A stretch of DNA of 21,457 bases from Salinactinospora qingdaonensis. GTDB lineage: Bacteria; Actinomycetota; Actinomycetes; Streptosporangiales; Streptosporangiaceae. The notes under the pieces are model-generated. The model did not search any database. It saw nothing but the letters and a program-made list of their open reading frames with translations, and had not been told where the DNA came from. The position numbers and the translations under genes are program-made. Positions 1 through 7,140 of the stretch are shown here, piece after piece. The stretch covers positions 1-21,457 of the forward strand of contig NZ_BAABDD010000050.1 of assembly GCF_039539445.1 (NCBI RefSeq), written 5' to 3'. Each line of letters begins with the position of its first letter. Position 1 is the stretch's first letter.

Positions 1-127
1 CCGGATACCTCCCTCAGGCGGAAACCGCACCTGAGCCTGGACGACCAAGCGATGAGAAGAAACTGGTGGTGGAGGGTGGTCAACATTCATCCGTCGCCCA
101 GTGGTCCACTTTCGGGCGACGTTGACA
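1..127 (-). mobile_element. Probable end of an IS21-family insertion sequence (partial)
   Basis: Read on the minus strand from 127, the DNA starts TGTCAACG and passes through a GTGGACCACT block. That TG start and TGGACCA core is the general form I know for IS21-family termini. A nested inverted repeat occupies 79-126. Further inside lies a purine-rich GAGGGAGG at 15-8, which would suit a ribosome binding site for a minus-strand gene (istA in the IS21 model) beginning just outside the window. No transposase residues can be read here, and the second end is not in view, so the family call rests on terminus form alone. A 21-bp hairpin-like stretch lies at 15-35. Confidence 0.38.
79..126. repeat. 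Nested palindrome at the putative IS end
   Basis: Three inverted repeats share nearly the same centre: GTCAAC/GTTGAC (79-84 and 121-126), CGTCGCCC/GGGCGACG (92-99 and 114-121, perfect 8-bp arms), and AGTGG/CCACT around one T (100-110). The structure is plain in the sequence. Its role as a transposase-binding terminus is inferred. Confidence 0.7.
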
Positions 128-177
128 GGGGGTGTTCCAGTGCGGCCCTGAGGGATCGTGCTCTTTGCTCGGCCCGG

Positions 178-696
178 TTAGGAGGGGGCGGGGGTGCGGC
201 GCCGGCGGTGCCGCGGCTGGATCGGCCGAACCGGTACCGCCGCAGACCGTGACGTGGTTGTGCTGGTTGTGGTGCTACCGGTGGGTCTGGCCGGTGGCTC
301 GCCGGGGCGAGGTGGCCGGGCCGGCCGGCGCGGTACCCGCACCCACCCCTCGCCCAGACCTTCGCCAGGCCGCTCATGGGTGTACCGGTCGTGGGTGTAC
401 CGGTCGCGGGGGCTTGGCTCGCGGTCGCGGGTGGACTGGGCGCGGGTGCGGGGGTCGCGCCCCTGGGGGCTCTGGCCGCCGGGCTGCTCGCGGGTGCGGG
501 GGTTCCACCCGTGGTGGTGCCGGGTGCCCAGCACAGCCGTGATCAGTCGTTCGAGGGCCTGCGGGGTGGCTGCTTCCAGCAGGCGTGGGTGGCCGGGCAG
601 GAGTGCCCACCATTGGCGGGTGTGGCTGCCGTGCCAGATGGTGGCGCCGGGGAAACGGTGGTGCAGGCGGGCCAGGGCCGCATCCACCGGGCTCAC
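178..696 (-). CDS. Hypothetical protein with short N-terminal domain and basic repetitive tail
   Basis: This 172-aa protein of unknown function is the last gene of the minus-strand cassette. The GTG start overlaps the stop codon of the gene before it in a GTGA arrangement, with GGAGGAG just upstream, so translation is probably coupled. Residues 1-60 look like a compact folded domain containing RFPGATIWHG, QWWALLPG and LLEAATPQALERLI. I associate similar short proteins with actinobacterial gene clusters next to GntR regulators, but no function is known to me. From about residue 60 the protein is low-complexity, rich in Arg, Pro, Thr and His. It includes a DRYTH pentapeptide pair encoded by a perfect 15-bp tandem repeat. 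The tail is probably disordered and could bind nucleic acid or another polyanion, which is inference from charge only. The stop lies about 50 bp from the putative IS end, so the gene appears not to be cut by it. Confidence 0.6.
   Translation of the reverse strand: MSPVDAALARLHHRFPGATIWHGSHTRQWWALLPGHPRLLEAATPQALERLITAVLGTRHHHGWNPRTREQPGGQSPQGRDPRTRAQSTRDREPSPRDRYTHDRYTHERPGEGLGEGWVRVPRRPARPPRPGEPPARPTGSTTTSTTTSRSAAVPVRPIQPRHRRRRTPAPS
377..406. repeat. Perfect 15-bp tandem repeat (2 copies) within coding tail
   Basis: The unit TGGGTGTACCGGTCG occurs at 377-391 and again at 392-406. On the minus strand it encodes two DRYTH units in the low-complexity tail of the 172-aa orphan protein. Being a multiple of three it can expand or shrink without shifting the frame. 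Confidence 0.85.
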
Positions 697-1013
697 CGCT
701 CCTCCCCCGTCTGACCGGGGGGCCAGGCGTGGCCGGTGGCATCCACATGGATACCGGTGTGGCCCGCCGGGCGGATACACGGCCACGCCCTGGTGCGGCG
801 TCGGGGCGTACCGGGCCACTGTCGGATATGGGCCGAGCCGGGGCGGGGTTGGGTGCAGGCGTTGCCGTACTGATCGGCCAGATGGGTCAACAACGCCAAC
901 GAGGTCTGGCGCACCCGGCCCAACCACAAGGCCCGCTCCTGGGTACCCACCACCAACGCATCGGCCACCCGACGCAGGTGACACACCTGATCGCCCTCCC
1001 GAGGATCGCGCAT
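693..1013 (-). CDS. Hypothetical small protein of the GntR-linked cassette
   Basis: An orphan protein of about 106 aa. The ATG at 1013 shares one base with the TGA of the preceding gene (TGATG), and a GGGAGGTGG lies 8 bases upstream. A GTG one codon earlier is an alternative start. The N-terminal half (DPREGDQVCHLRRVADALVV, then QTSLALLTHLADQYG) reads like an amphipathic helical domain. The C-terminal half is rich in Arg, Pro and Gly and looks unstructured. I recognise no family. Coding status is supported by the two translational overlaps (TGATG upstream, GTGA downstream) that tie it into one transcript with its neighbours. Rival frames over the same bases give implausible Pro/Arg-rich text without a ribosome binding site. 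Confidence 0.55.
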   Translation of the reverse strand: MRDPREGDQVCHLRRVADALVVGTQERALWLGRVRQTSLALLTHLADQYGNACTQPRPGSAHIRQWPGTPRRRTRAWPCIRPAGHTGIHVDATGHAWPPGQTGEER

Positions 1014-1444
1014 CACCGGTCCACCTCCCGGGCGGGTTGAATCGTGAAGCGCGCCACCGGTTCTTCCCCGCTGTGGGCGTGGATCGGGGCGGTGAACTCC
1101 TCCAACGCGAACGCCAGATCATCGAGCGTGCTCGCGGCCAGCACGAGCCCTTCCTCGGCGCGGTGGTGCGCGCGATAGGGCACCACCTGCTCCGGCTCGT
1201 ATGTCAGGCGCCAGGTCAGCCGATGACGGGCATGCAGCCCACAAAACCGGGCGTAATCCGGCGGCACCACCCCCAACCCGGCCACATAGGAACGCACCCG
1301 CGACGCACGCGCCGAAGGCACGGCCGGGCTATCACCAGAGACCGACAACCAGCCAGACCAGGCACAGCGTCGCCCATCCGGCACGAACAGTAGTTGAACA
1401 AGAGGCACGAGCAGACAGGCCCCAACAGGCCAGGCGAGTCGCAT
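1013..1444 (-). CDS. Hypothetical protein of the GntR-linked cassette
   Basis: An orphan protein of about 143 aa. The ATG at 1444 follows GAGGAG by about 7 bases, and a GTG directly before it is possible. The N-terminal 24 residues are hydrophobic (GACLLVPLVQLLFV), followed by DGRRCAWSGW. This could be one membrane segment or a buried strand-helix. The middle (VRSYVAGLGVVPPDYARFCG, then LTWRLTYEPEQVVPYRAHHR) and the acidic helix LDDLAFALEEF look like a folded globular domain. I do not recognise a named family. It begins 17 bases after the stop of the degenerate ATPase gene and overlaps the next gene by one base, so all four minus-strand genes here probably share one message. Confidence 0.65.
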   Translation of the reverse strand: MRLAWPVGACLLVPLVQLLFVPDGRRCAWSGWLSVSGDSPAVPSARASRVRSYVAGLGVVPPDYARFCGLHARHRLTWRLTYEPEQVVPYRAHHRAEEGLVLAASTLDDLAFALEEFTAPIHAHSGEEPVARFTIQPAREVDR

Positions 1445-1461
1445 CACCAAACTCCTCAGAG

Positions 1462-1857
1462 TTAAGCCGTCTGGGAAGGCCAGCGGGAAAGATGGGAATG
1501 GAGCGGACGCAAGAGCGCCCACATCGTGCAGTCACCTGACCGGTGACGCACGGAGCCGATCTCATCAGCAAGCGCTGAAACGATGGCGAGCCCGTATGGA
1601 GCGTCGTCTTCAACGAGGATCGTGTCGAGCCGAGGGTGGCGTCCTCGCTGGTCCGTAACCTCGATGCGGATCTCATTGAGATCGTGTACACGGATCACGA
1701 CATCGCCGACACTGGCGCGAATGGCTCTGGTAACCAACTCCGTCGCGATGAGGACGGCATCGTCATGGCGGTCGGCCCCGGCCAATAGCCCAGCGATACC
1801 GCATCGGGCCACGGGCGCCATGGCTGCGATCGCTGGCAGAGTGATCGTCTGTCCCAT
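1462..1857 (-). CDS. Degenerate HATPase_c-fold protein (anti-sigma regulatory factor-like)
   Basis: This 131-aa protein resembles the small GHKL ATPase-fold proteins of actinobacteria related to SpoIIAB/RsbW. The fold signature is visible as DDAVLIATELVTRAIR (N-box region, residues about 36-51), IRIEVTDQRGRHP (G1 region) and YGLAIVSALADEIG (G2 region), ending in CTMWALL. RsbW-type proteins bind ATP and sequester or phosphorylate a sigma or anti-anti-sigma partner. Here the Asn normally found in ELVTNA is Arg, the G1 DxGxG motif is broken, and the GxGL glycine is Tyr, so nucleotide binding is doubtful. The start at 1857 is chosen for the GGGGTGG just upstream. It is the first gene of the minus-strand cassette and is divergent from the GntR regulator. 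It could act as a binding-only regulator. Confidence 0.7.
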   Translation of the reverse strand: MGQTITLPAIAAMAPVARCGIAGLLAGADRHDDAVLIATELVTRAIRASVGDVVIRVHDLNEIRIEVTDQRGRHPRLDTILVEDDAPYGLAIVSALADEIGSVRHRSGDCTMWALLRPLHSHLSRWPSQTA

Positions 1858-1876
1858 AGCCACCCCAAAATCAGTA

Positions 1877-1947
1877 CGTGCAGATATAGAATCAGCACGT
1901 TCAGCTTGTTTTGGCACGCACAGGTTTGTCAAGCTGTTCGTGCAGAT
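1877..1947. promoter_or_regulatory. Divergent promoter region with large dyad; probable GntR operator
   Basis: Between the divergent GntR gene and the four-gene cassette, 1891-1908 (ATCAGCACGTTCAGCTTG) pairs with 1930-1947 as an inverted repeat with 15 of 18 positions matching and a 21-bp centre. A third half-site CGTGCAGAT at 1877-1885 forms a second dyad with 1891-1899 (9-bp arms, one mismatch, 5-bp gap). An AT-rich TATAT, a possible minus-strand -10, sits between those two. GntR/HutC-type dimers bind such dyads, so autoregulation plus control of the cassette is likely but inferred. Confidence 0.6.
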
Positions 1948-1976
1948 TTCCCAGATTTCTTTGCTGAGGAGTGCCC

Positions 1977-2726
1977 GTGAGCCGCCCGACGTACCAGCGC
2001 ATCGCCGACGAGATGCGGCAGCGCATCATCGCCGGGGACTATCCCCCCGGGGCTCGACTTCCCTCGCGCCAGGCGCTGGCAACGGAGTTCGAGGTGGGGC
2101 CGCGCGTGGCGGCTGACGCGGTGCAGCAACTCGTTGCTGAGGGCTACGTTGTCTCGCGTACGGGTTCGGGCAGTTACGTGCGAGCGCGCCCGCCGCTACG
2201 TCGGCTCACCCGGAGCTGGTACCGCGAGGCGCGTGATGGCAGCCCTTTCCGCGCCGACATGGCCGCTCAGGCGGTTCGCGGTGGCTGGGAGTGCTCCTCG
2301 GAATCCACCAACGCGCCAGAAGATATCGCCGGGCGGCTTGCGATCGAACCAAACGATCCGGTCATGTGTACGCGCTACACCTTCACCGGCGATGATGAAC
2401 CGGTGATGCTGTCCACCAGCTACGAGCCACTGGAGATCACGCGCGCCACGTCGGTCGTACTTCCCGAGGAGGGACCACACGCCGGCCGCGGCGTGGTGGA
2501 ACGGATGCGCGAGATCGGACAGCGCATCGTCCATGTCACCGAGATCGTGACCGCGCGACCGGCCAGCGAAGGCGAAGCCGAGCAACTCGGTCTCAGCCGT
2601 GGCACCGTGGTGCTCGTGATCCAGCGCACCTACTACACCGAGCAACGGCCGGTGGAGACAGCCGACATCATCGTGCCACCGGATCGCTACGAACTGGCCT
2701 ATATGATCCCGGTGGAGCAGGACTGA
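1977..2726 (+). CDS. GntR-family (HutC/UTRA type) transcriptional regulator
   Basis: A 249-aa DNA-binding regulator. Residues 1-70 form the GntR winged helix-turn-helix (YQRIADEMRQRIIAGDYPPG, LPSRQALATEFEV, LVAEGYVVSRTGSGSYV). Residues about 105-245 match a UTRA ligand-binding domain of the HutC group (AIEPNDPVMCTRYTF, then the LSRGTVVLVIQRTYYTE strand pair and a C-terminal helix). UTRA domains bind small effectors such as sugar phosphates, histidine-pathway intermediates or fatty-acid derivatives; nothing here identifies the ligand. GTG at 1977 is preferred because GAGGAG at 1966-1971 is correctly spaced for it and overlaps the alternative GTG at 1971. It is divergent from the degenerate ATPase operon, with the dyad between them, and a terminator hairpin follows directly. 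GntR/small-ATPase pairs are frequent in actinobacteria. Confidence 0.92.
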   Translation: MSRPTYQRIADEMRQRIIAGDYPPGARLPSRQALATEFEVGPRVAADAVQQLVAEGYVVSRTGSGSYVRARPPLRRLTRSWYREARDGSPFRADMAAQAVRGGWECSSESTNAPEDIAGRLAIEPNDPVMCTRYTFTGDDEPVMLSTSYEPLEITRATSVVLPEEGPHAGRGVVERMREIGQRIVHVTEIVTARPASEGEAEQLGLSRGTVVLVIQRTYYTEQRPVETADIIVPPDRYELAYMIPVEQD

Positions 2727-2731
2727 AAACA

Positions 2732-2763
2732 GCAGCACCCCCGCCGAAACGGGGGCACGCTGC
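2732..2763 (+). terminator. Terminator hairpin after the GntR gene
   Basis: A CCCCCG/CGGGGG stem with a CCGAAA loop (2738-2755) is extended by outer GCAGC/GCTGC arms. It starts 5 bases after the stop codon of the regulator. There is no T-run, as is common in high-GC actinobacteria. Confidence 0.65.
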
Positions 2764-2853
2764 AACATTCCCATACTTTCCAACTACGGATCGTACTGCG
2801 GCAGGCCCCCCTGGTCAGCGCGATGCGTTCAGCACTTGATCGTCCCGCTCACA

Positions 2854-2889
2854 CAAGAATCCCCCATCGGTGCCAATGGGGGATTCTTG
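2854..2889. terminator. Perfect 14-bp hairpin between converging genes
   Basis: CAAGAATCCCCCAT at 2854-2867 is exactly complementary to 2876-2889 around an 8-base loop. It lies between the plus-strand GntR gene and the end of minus-strand gatA and could terminate transcription from either side. Positions 2890-3008 show nothing else I can name. Confidence 0.7.
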
Positions 2890-3008
2890 CCGGTACTTCC
2901 CGGAAGAACTCTATCGATCCGTGGCCCTTGGCCATGACGTTTCCCTAAGACAGACTGCCGCATACGCTGGCTCTTCAGGACCGAGCGCCAAAGCCACTAC
3001 AGCAGCTC

Positions 3009-4523
3009 TCACCCCGCCTGGGGACTGTAGGGGCTCTTGCTGATCAGGTCGGTGCCGCCCCAGGTGTCGTTGCGGGCGGCTTCCAGAGCGGCGCCCACGC
3101 GGTAGGCGCGGTCATCGGCCAGTACCGGGGCCATGATCTGCACGCCCACCGGCAGGTTGTCGTCGGGCGAGAGACCGGCCGGCACCGACAGGGCCGCGTT
3201 ACCGGCCAGGTTGGTCGGGATGGTGCACAGGTCGGCCAGGTACATCGCCATCGGGTCGTCGGCGCGCTCGCCGATGGGGAAAGCCGTCGTGGGCGTCGTG
3301 GGCGAGACCAGCACGTCCACATTCTCGAACGCGGCCTCGAAGTCGCGCTTGATCAGGGTGCGCACCTGCTGGGCAGAGCCGTAGTAAGCGTCGTAGTAGC
3401 CGCTGGACAGCGCGTAGGTGCCCAGCATGATGCGGCGCTTGACCTCCGGGCCGAAGCCCTCGGCGCGGGTCAGCGACATGACCTCCTCGGCGCTGCGGGT
3501 GCCGTCGTCGCCCACGCGCAGCCCGTAGCGCATGGCGTCGAAACGCGCCAGATTGGAGGAACACTCGCTGGGCGCGATCAGGTAGTAGGCCGACAGCGCC
3601 GTGGTGAAACTCGGGCACGACACCTCGACGACCTTGGCGCCCAGCGACTCCAGCGTCTCGACCGTCTCGTTAAACCGCGCCAGCACGCCCGGGTGGTAGC
3701 CCTCGCCGCTCAGCTCGCGCACCACCCCGACCCGCAGGCCGGCCACATCGGCGCGGCGGGCCGCCTCGACCACCGGCGGCACGGGTGCGTCCACGGACGT
3801 GGCGTCGCGCGGATCGTGGCCGGAGAACGCCTCGTGCAGCAGCGCCGCGTCAAGGACGTTACGCGCGATCGGGCCGGGCGTGTCCAGCGAGGACGCAAAA
3901 GCGATCAACCCGTAGCGCGACGAGCCGCCGTAGGTGGGTTTGGCGCCGACCAGACCGCACACCGCCGCAGGCTGGCGGATGGAGCCGCCCGTGTCGGTGC
4001 CGGTGGCCACCGGCGCCTCGAACGCGGCCACCGCCGCCGACGAGCCGCCCGAGGAGCCGCCGGGGATGCGGGAAACGTCCCACGGGTTGTGCGACACCCC
4101 GAATGCGGAGTTCTCCGTGGAGGAGCCCATGGCGAACTCGTCCATGTTGGTCTTGCCCAGGATGACCATGCCCGCCGCGCGCAGCCGCGCGGTGACAGTG
4201 GCGTCGTAGGGGGGCTGCCAGCCCTCCAGGATCTTCGACGCGGCCGTGGTGGGCATGTCGGTGGTGGTGAAGACGTCCTTGTGGGCCACCGGTACGCCCG
4301 CCAGCGGCCCCAACTCCTCGCCTGCGGCGCGGCGCTCATCGACAGCGCGAGCCTGAGCCAGGGCGGCGTCCTCGTCCACGTGCAGGAAAGCGTTGATCTC
4401 GCCGTCGACCCGGGAAATCTGATCTAGGTAGGCGCGGGTGGCATCGACCGAGGAGACCTCGCCGGCGCTGATCGCCTCGCCGAGCCGCGCCGCGGTCATG
4501 CTCAGGATGTCGGTGACGCTCAC
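3009..4523 (-). CDS. gatA: Aspartyl/glutamyl-tRNA amidotransferase subunit A
   Basis: GatA (504 aa) is the glutaminase/amidase subunit of the GatCAB complex, which converts misacylated Glu-tRNA(Gln) or Asp-tRNA(Asn) to the amide form using ammonia from glutamine. The amidase-signature Ser-cisSer-Lys triad is visible as Lys82 (VAHKDVF), Ser157 in GGSSGGSS and Ser181 in TDTGGSIRQP. The signature block 120-200 also includes NMDEFAMGSSTENSA and GLVGAKPTYG. The length is normal for the family. The GTG start at 4523 follows GGGGAGGAAG and overlaps the gatC stop as GTGA, so the two subunits are translationally coupled. gatB, which often follows in actinobacteria, is not next to it; a hairpin and an accessory regulator cassette come instead. 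Identification is very secure. Confidence 0.97.
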   Translation of the reverse strand: MSVTDILSMTAARLGEAISAGEVSSVDATRAYLDQISRVDGEINAFLHVDEDAALAQARAVDERRAAGEELGPLAGVPVAHKDVFTTTDMPTTAASKILEGWQPPYDATVTARLRAAGMVILGKTNMDEFAMGSSTENSAFGVSHNPWDVSRIPGGSSGGSSAAVAAFEAPVATGTDTGGSIRQPAAVCGLVGAKPTYGGSSRYGLIAFASSLDTPGPIARNVLDAALLHEAFSGHDPRDATSVDAPVPPVVEAARRADVAGLRVGVVRELSGEGYHPGVLARFNETVETLESLGAKVVEVSCPSFTTALSAYYLIAPSECSSNLARFDAMRYGLRVGDDGTRSAEEVMSLTRAEGFGPEVKRRIMLGTYALSSGYYDAYYGSAQQVRTLIKRDFEAAFENVDVLVSPTTPTTAFPIGERADDPMAMYLADLCTIPTNLAGNAALSVPAGLSPDDNLPVGVQIMAPVLADDRAYRVGAALEAARNDTWGGTDLISKSPYSPQAG

Positions 4524-4819
4524 TCTTCCTCCCCGAGGATCTGCGGCACGCGGAAACGACTGTCCTCCACCGCGGGTGCTCCGGCCAGCGCCTGGTCGGG
4601 GGGCAGTCCGGGGGTGGCCTCGTCGGGCCGGTAGACGTTGGTCAGCGGCAGGGCGTGCGAGGTCGGCGGGATGTCGCCCTGGGCGACCTCCTGGACCTTG
4701 GCCACAGCGGAGATGATCTCATCCAACTGCGCGGCGAGGTGGTCGAGTTCGTCCTCGCGCAACGCCAGCCGCGACAACCGGGCGAGATGCGCGACCTCAT
4801 CGCGGGTGATGGCGGACAT
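4520..4819 (-). CDS. gatC: Aspartyl/glutamyl-tRNA amidotransferase subunit C
   Basis: GatC (99 aa) is the small belt-like subunit that stabilises GatA-GatB contact in the tRNA-dependent amidotransferase. Typical family features are the N-terminal ITRDEVAHLARLSRLAL helix, the LDEIISAVAKVQEV segment, and the C-terminal block with RPDEATPGL and DSRFRVPQIL. The ATG at 4819 gives the usual family length; in-frame codons further upstream encode Arg-rich text and are unlikely to be translated. No strong Shine-Dalgarno sequence is seen before it. The stop overlaps gatA by GTGA. The 260 bases between this gene and the upstream GGDEF-EAL gene contain no further gene I can support and probably carry the gatCA promoter. 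Confidence 0.96.
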   Translation of the reverse strand: MSAITRDEVAHLARLSRLALREDELDHLAAQLDEIISAVAKVQEVAQGDIPPTSHALPLTNVYRPDEATPGLPPDQALAGAPAVEDSRFRVPQILGEEE

Positions 4820-5079
4820 GAAGTGCAAACCGTTTCTTGTGCGGACTCGGACAGATCCGATCGTAGGAGTTGGGCTGCGCGCGCGGCGGTGATAGCGCGT
4901 GGGCCTGCCACCGCGGCGGGCCGCTCGACGAACGCGGACAGCTTCAATCCTATGGCCGTGTCCAGCCATCGGCGCCGTATTGACGGAGCGGGCGCGTGGG
5001 GAGGGGCCATACTGCCGCGTTGTGGGCTCTCAGCGGTTCTTTTCCCTTGTCGTGGAGATCGAGGGCGAGGACGGACCGC

Positions 5080-7140
5080 TCACCCCGCCTGGCTGGTGTG
5101 CTCCTGGGATATCGCGCCGAGACGGCCGTGCTCCAGCATCCACTGGGTGGCGGCCACCGCGTCCAGCGGCGCAGCGAAGAACCGTCCCTGGGCGGCGGAG
5201 CACCCCATGCCGCACAGGGCGCTGGCCACGGGCTCGCTCTCGACCCCCTCGGCCACGGCCCGCATGCCCAAGGTGCCCACGAGGTCGATGGCCGAGGCGA
5301 CGATGACGCGCTCCTGGGGGGTGTCGACCACGCCGCTCACGAACGACTCGTCGATCTTGATCTCCTGGACCGGCAGCCCGTTGAGCCGGGCCAGAGTGAA
5401 AAAGCCCGTGCCGAAATCGTCGAGGGAGAGCGAGACCCCAAGCTCGGCCAGCGCCAGGATGGTGGGGGTGATCGCCTCGCTCTCGGCGACCATGACGCGC
5501 TCGCTGATCTCCACTTGCAGGGCGCTGGGCTCGACGCCGTGGCGACGCATACCGGCGGCCACGATCTCGGGCAGGGTGGGGTCGAGGAGTTCGCGCGCGG
5601 ACAGGTTCACGGCCACGGGAACCCGCACCCCTTCGGCCCACCAGCGGGCGATCTGGGGCAGGGTCTGCTCCATGACCTCGTGGGTGAAGCTGCGCATGAG
5701 GTAGGACTGCTCGGCCAGCGGCACGAACTCGCCGGGGGCGAGAATGCCCCGCTGCGGGTGGCGCCAGCGCACCAGCGCCTCCGCGCCCACGACGCGACGC
5801 TCCTCCAAACTGAGCTTGGGCTGGTAGAACATTTCCAGCTCGTTCTCGACCAGCGCGCGGCGCAACTCGCTGAACAGGCTTAGCCGGGCGGTGGAGTTGC
5901 GGTCCTTGTGCTGGGCGTACAGCTCCACACCGGTGCGCCGCTCCTTAGCGACGTACATGGCCACATCGGCGCGCTGCATGAGCAGCTCGAAGTCGGGGGC
6001 GTGGTTGGGGTACAGCGCGATGCCGACACTGGCCTCAAGATCGAAGTCCATGCCGTCGAGTCGCATGGGTTCGGCCAGCGCCACGCGCAGCCGGGCGGCG
6101 ACCTCGCGCGCGGAGGCGGCGTCACGCACCTGGGGCAGCAACACGGCGAACTCGTCGCCGCCGAGGCGGGCCACGAGGTCGCCGGGGCGCACGCTGTGGG
6201 TGAGGCGGTAGGCGACGTTTTGCAACAACCGGTCGCCGGTGGGGTGGCCGAGGGTGTCGTTGACCTCTTTGAACCGGTCAAGGTCGAGCAGCAGCAGGCC
6301 CACGCGCTGCTTGCGCTGCTGGGCGTCGCTGAGCGCCTCTTGAGTGCGCAGGATGAGGAGTTTGCGGTTGGCCAGACCGGTCAGCTCGTCGTGGTTGGCC
6401 TGGTACTCGCGTTTGACCGACAGTGAGGCGCTGCTGTACAGGGCGACGAGGGGGAAGCTGAACAGGGGGACGAGCCACGCCGAGTGGTCCATGGCCACGA
6501 CCACCAGCGGCGCCAGGCTCAACAGCACGGTGGCGACGAACACGCGCTGGCCGAAGTCCTTGGCCAACACGCGGTGCAGCGGCGCGCGCTCGTGCATGGC
6601 TACGGCGCACTCCACCAACAGCAGGTTGGTGACGAAGTAAGCCGCACCGGCCAGGGCGATGATGAGCAGGCCAACGCCGCCGGGAACCCATGGGCCGGCC
6701 TCGGGACGTGCCCCGAGCAGCCGGATGACGCCGTCGGCCACGCCGAAGCTCAGCGTGTACTGGGCGAGGTTGAACGCCATGCGGTGCGGCGCGTGTCCCC
6801 GCGCGACCCCGGCGATGACGGTGGCGATGGCTTGGATGAGACCGGCTATGGGCAGACCGTAGAAGATGACCATCCCGAAGGAGAACGGCAGGGAGGTGGG
6901 ATGGCCGTTGTCACGGGGAGTCTTGGGCAACACGATCGGGCGCAGCTCGCCGATGATCACTACGCACAGGATCACCCACACCAGCGGCTGAGCCATGACT
7001 GAGGAGAGCTGCTCGACGCCCAGCCACATGACGGAGACGCCAAGGAGGACGCAGCCGGCCACCGTTGTGCTGGCCAGATACAGCCACAGCGGCGTCCCGG
7101 CCCGGGGGCCAACATCCCGGGTGTTGTTGGGATCCTTCAT
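5080..7140 (-). CDS. Membrane GGDEF-EAL protein (cyclic-di-GMP turnover), RmdB-like
   Basis: A 686-aa bifunctional-type cyclic-di-GMP enzyme. Residues about 15-240 contain six or seven hydrophobic segments forming a membrane sensor. A GGDEF domain follows (about 245-415) with intact GGDEF at 327-331 and an RPGD inhibitory I-site five residues before it. The EAL domain (about 425-675) has EAL at 454-456, NLSAREL, EISERV, DDFGTG at 574-579, IKIDESFV and AEGVES. Both active sites therefore look complete, so synthesis (diguanylate cyclase) and hydrolysis (phosphodiesterase) are both possible; such proteins often show net hydrolysis. Position next to ligA and architecture resemble Streptomyces coelicolor RmdB, from memory. 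The ATG at 7140 follows GAGGACG; a GTG 13 codons upstream would add a hydrophilic extension and is less likely. Confidence 0.93.
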   Translation of the reverse strand: MKDPNNTRDVGPRAGTPLWLYLASTTVAGCVLLGVSVMWLGVEQLSSVMAQPLVWVILCVVIIGELRPIVLPKTPRDNGHPTSLPFSFGMVIFYGLPIAGLIQAIATVIAGVARGHAPHRMAFNLAQYTLSFGVADGVIRLLGARPEAGPWVPGGVGLLIIALAGAAYFVTNLLLVECAVAMHERAPLHRVLAKDFGQRVFVATVLLSLAPLVVVAMDHSAWLVPLFSFPLVALYSSASLSVKREYQANHDELTGLANRKLLILRTQEALSDAQQRKQRVGLLLLDLDRFKEVNDTLGHPTGDRLLQNVAYRLTHSVRPGDLVARLGGDEFAVLLPQVRDAASAREVAARLRVALAEPMRLDGMDFDLEASVGIALYPNHAPDFELLMQRADVAMYVAKERRTGVELYAQHKDRNSTARLSLFSELRRALVENELEMFYQPKLSLEERRVVGAEALVRWRHPQRGILAPGEFVPLAEQSYLMRSFTHEVMEQTLPQIARWWAEGVRVPVAVNLSARELLDPTLPEIVAAGMRRHGVEPSALQVEISERVMVAESEAITPTILALAELGVSLSLDDFGTGFFTLARLNGLPVQEIKIDESFVSGVVDTPQERVIVASAIDLVGTLGMRAVAEGVESEPVASALCGMGCSAAQGRFFAAPLDAVAATQWMLEHGRLGAISQEHTSQAG

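Noticed and set aside
3693..4427. 244-codon plus-strand frame opposite gatA
   Set aside because: Shadow of gatA in high-GC DNA; Gly/Arg/His-rich text without motifs.
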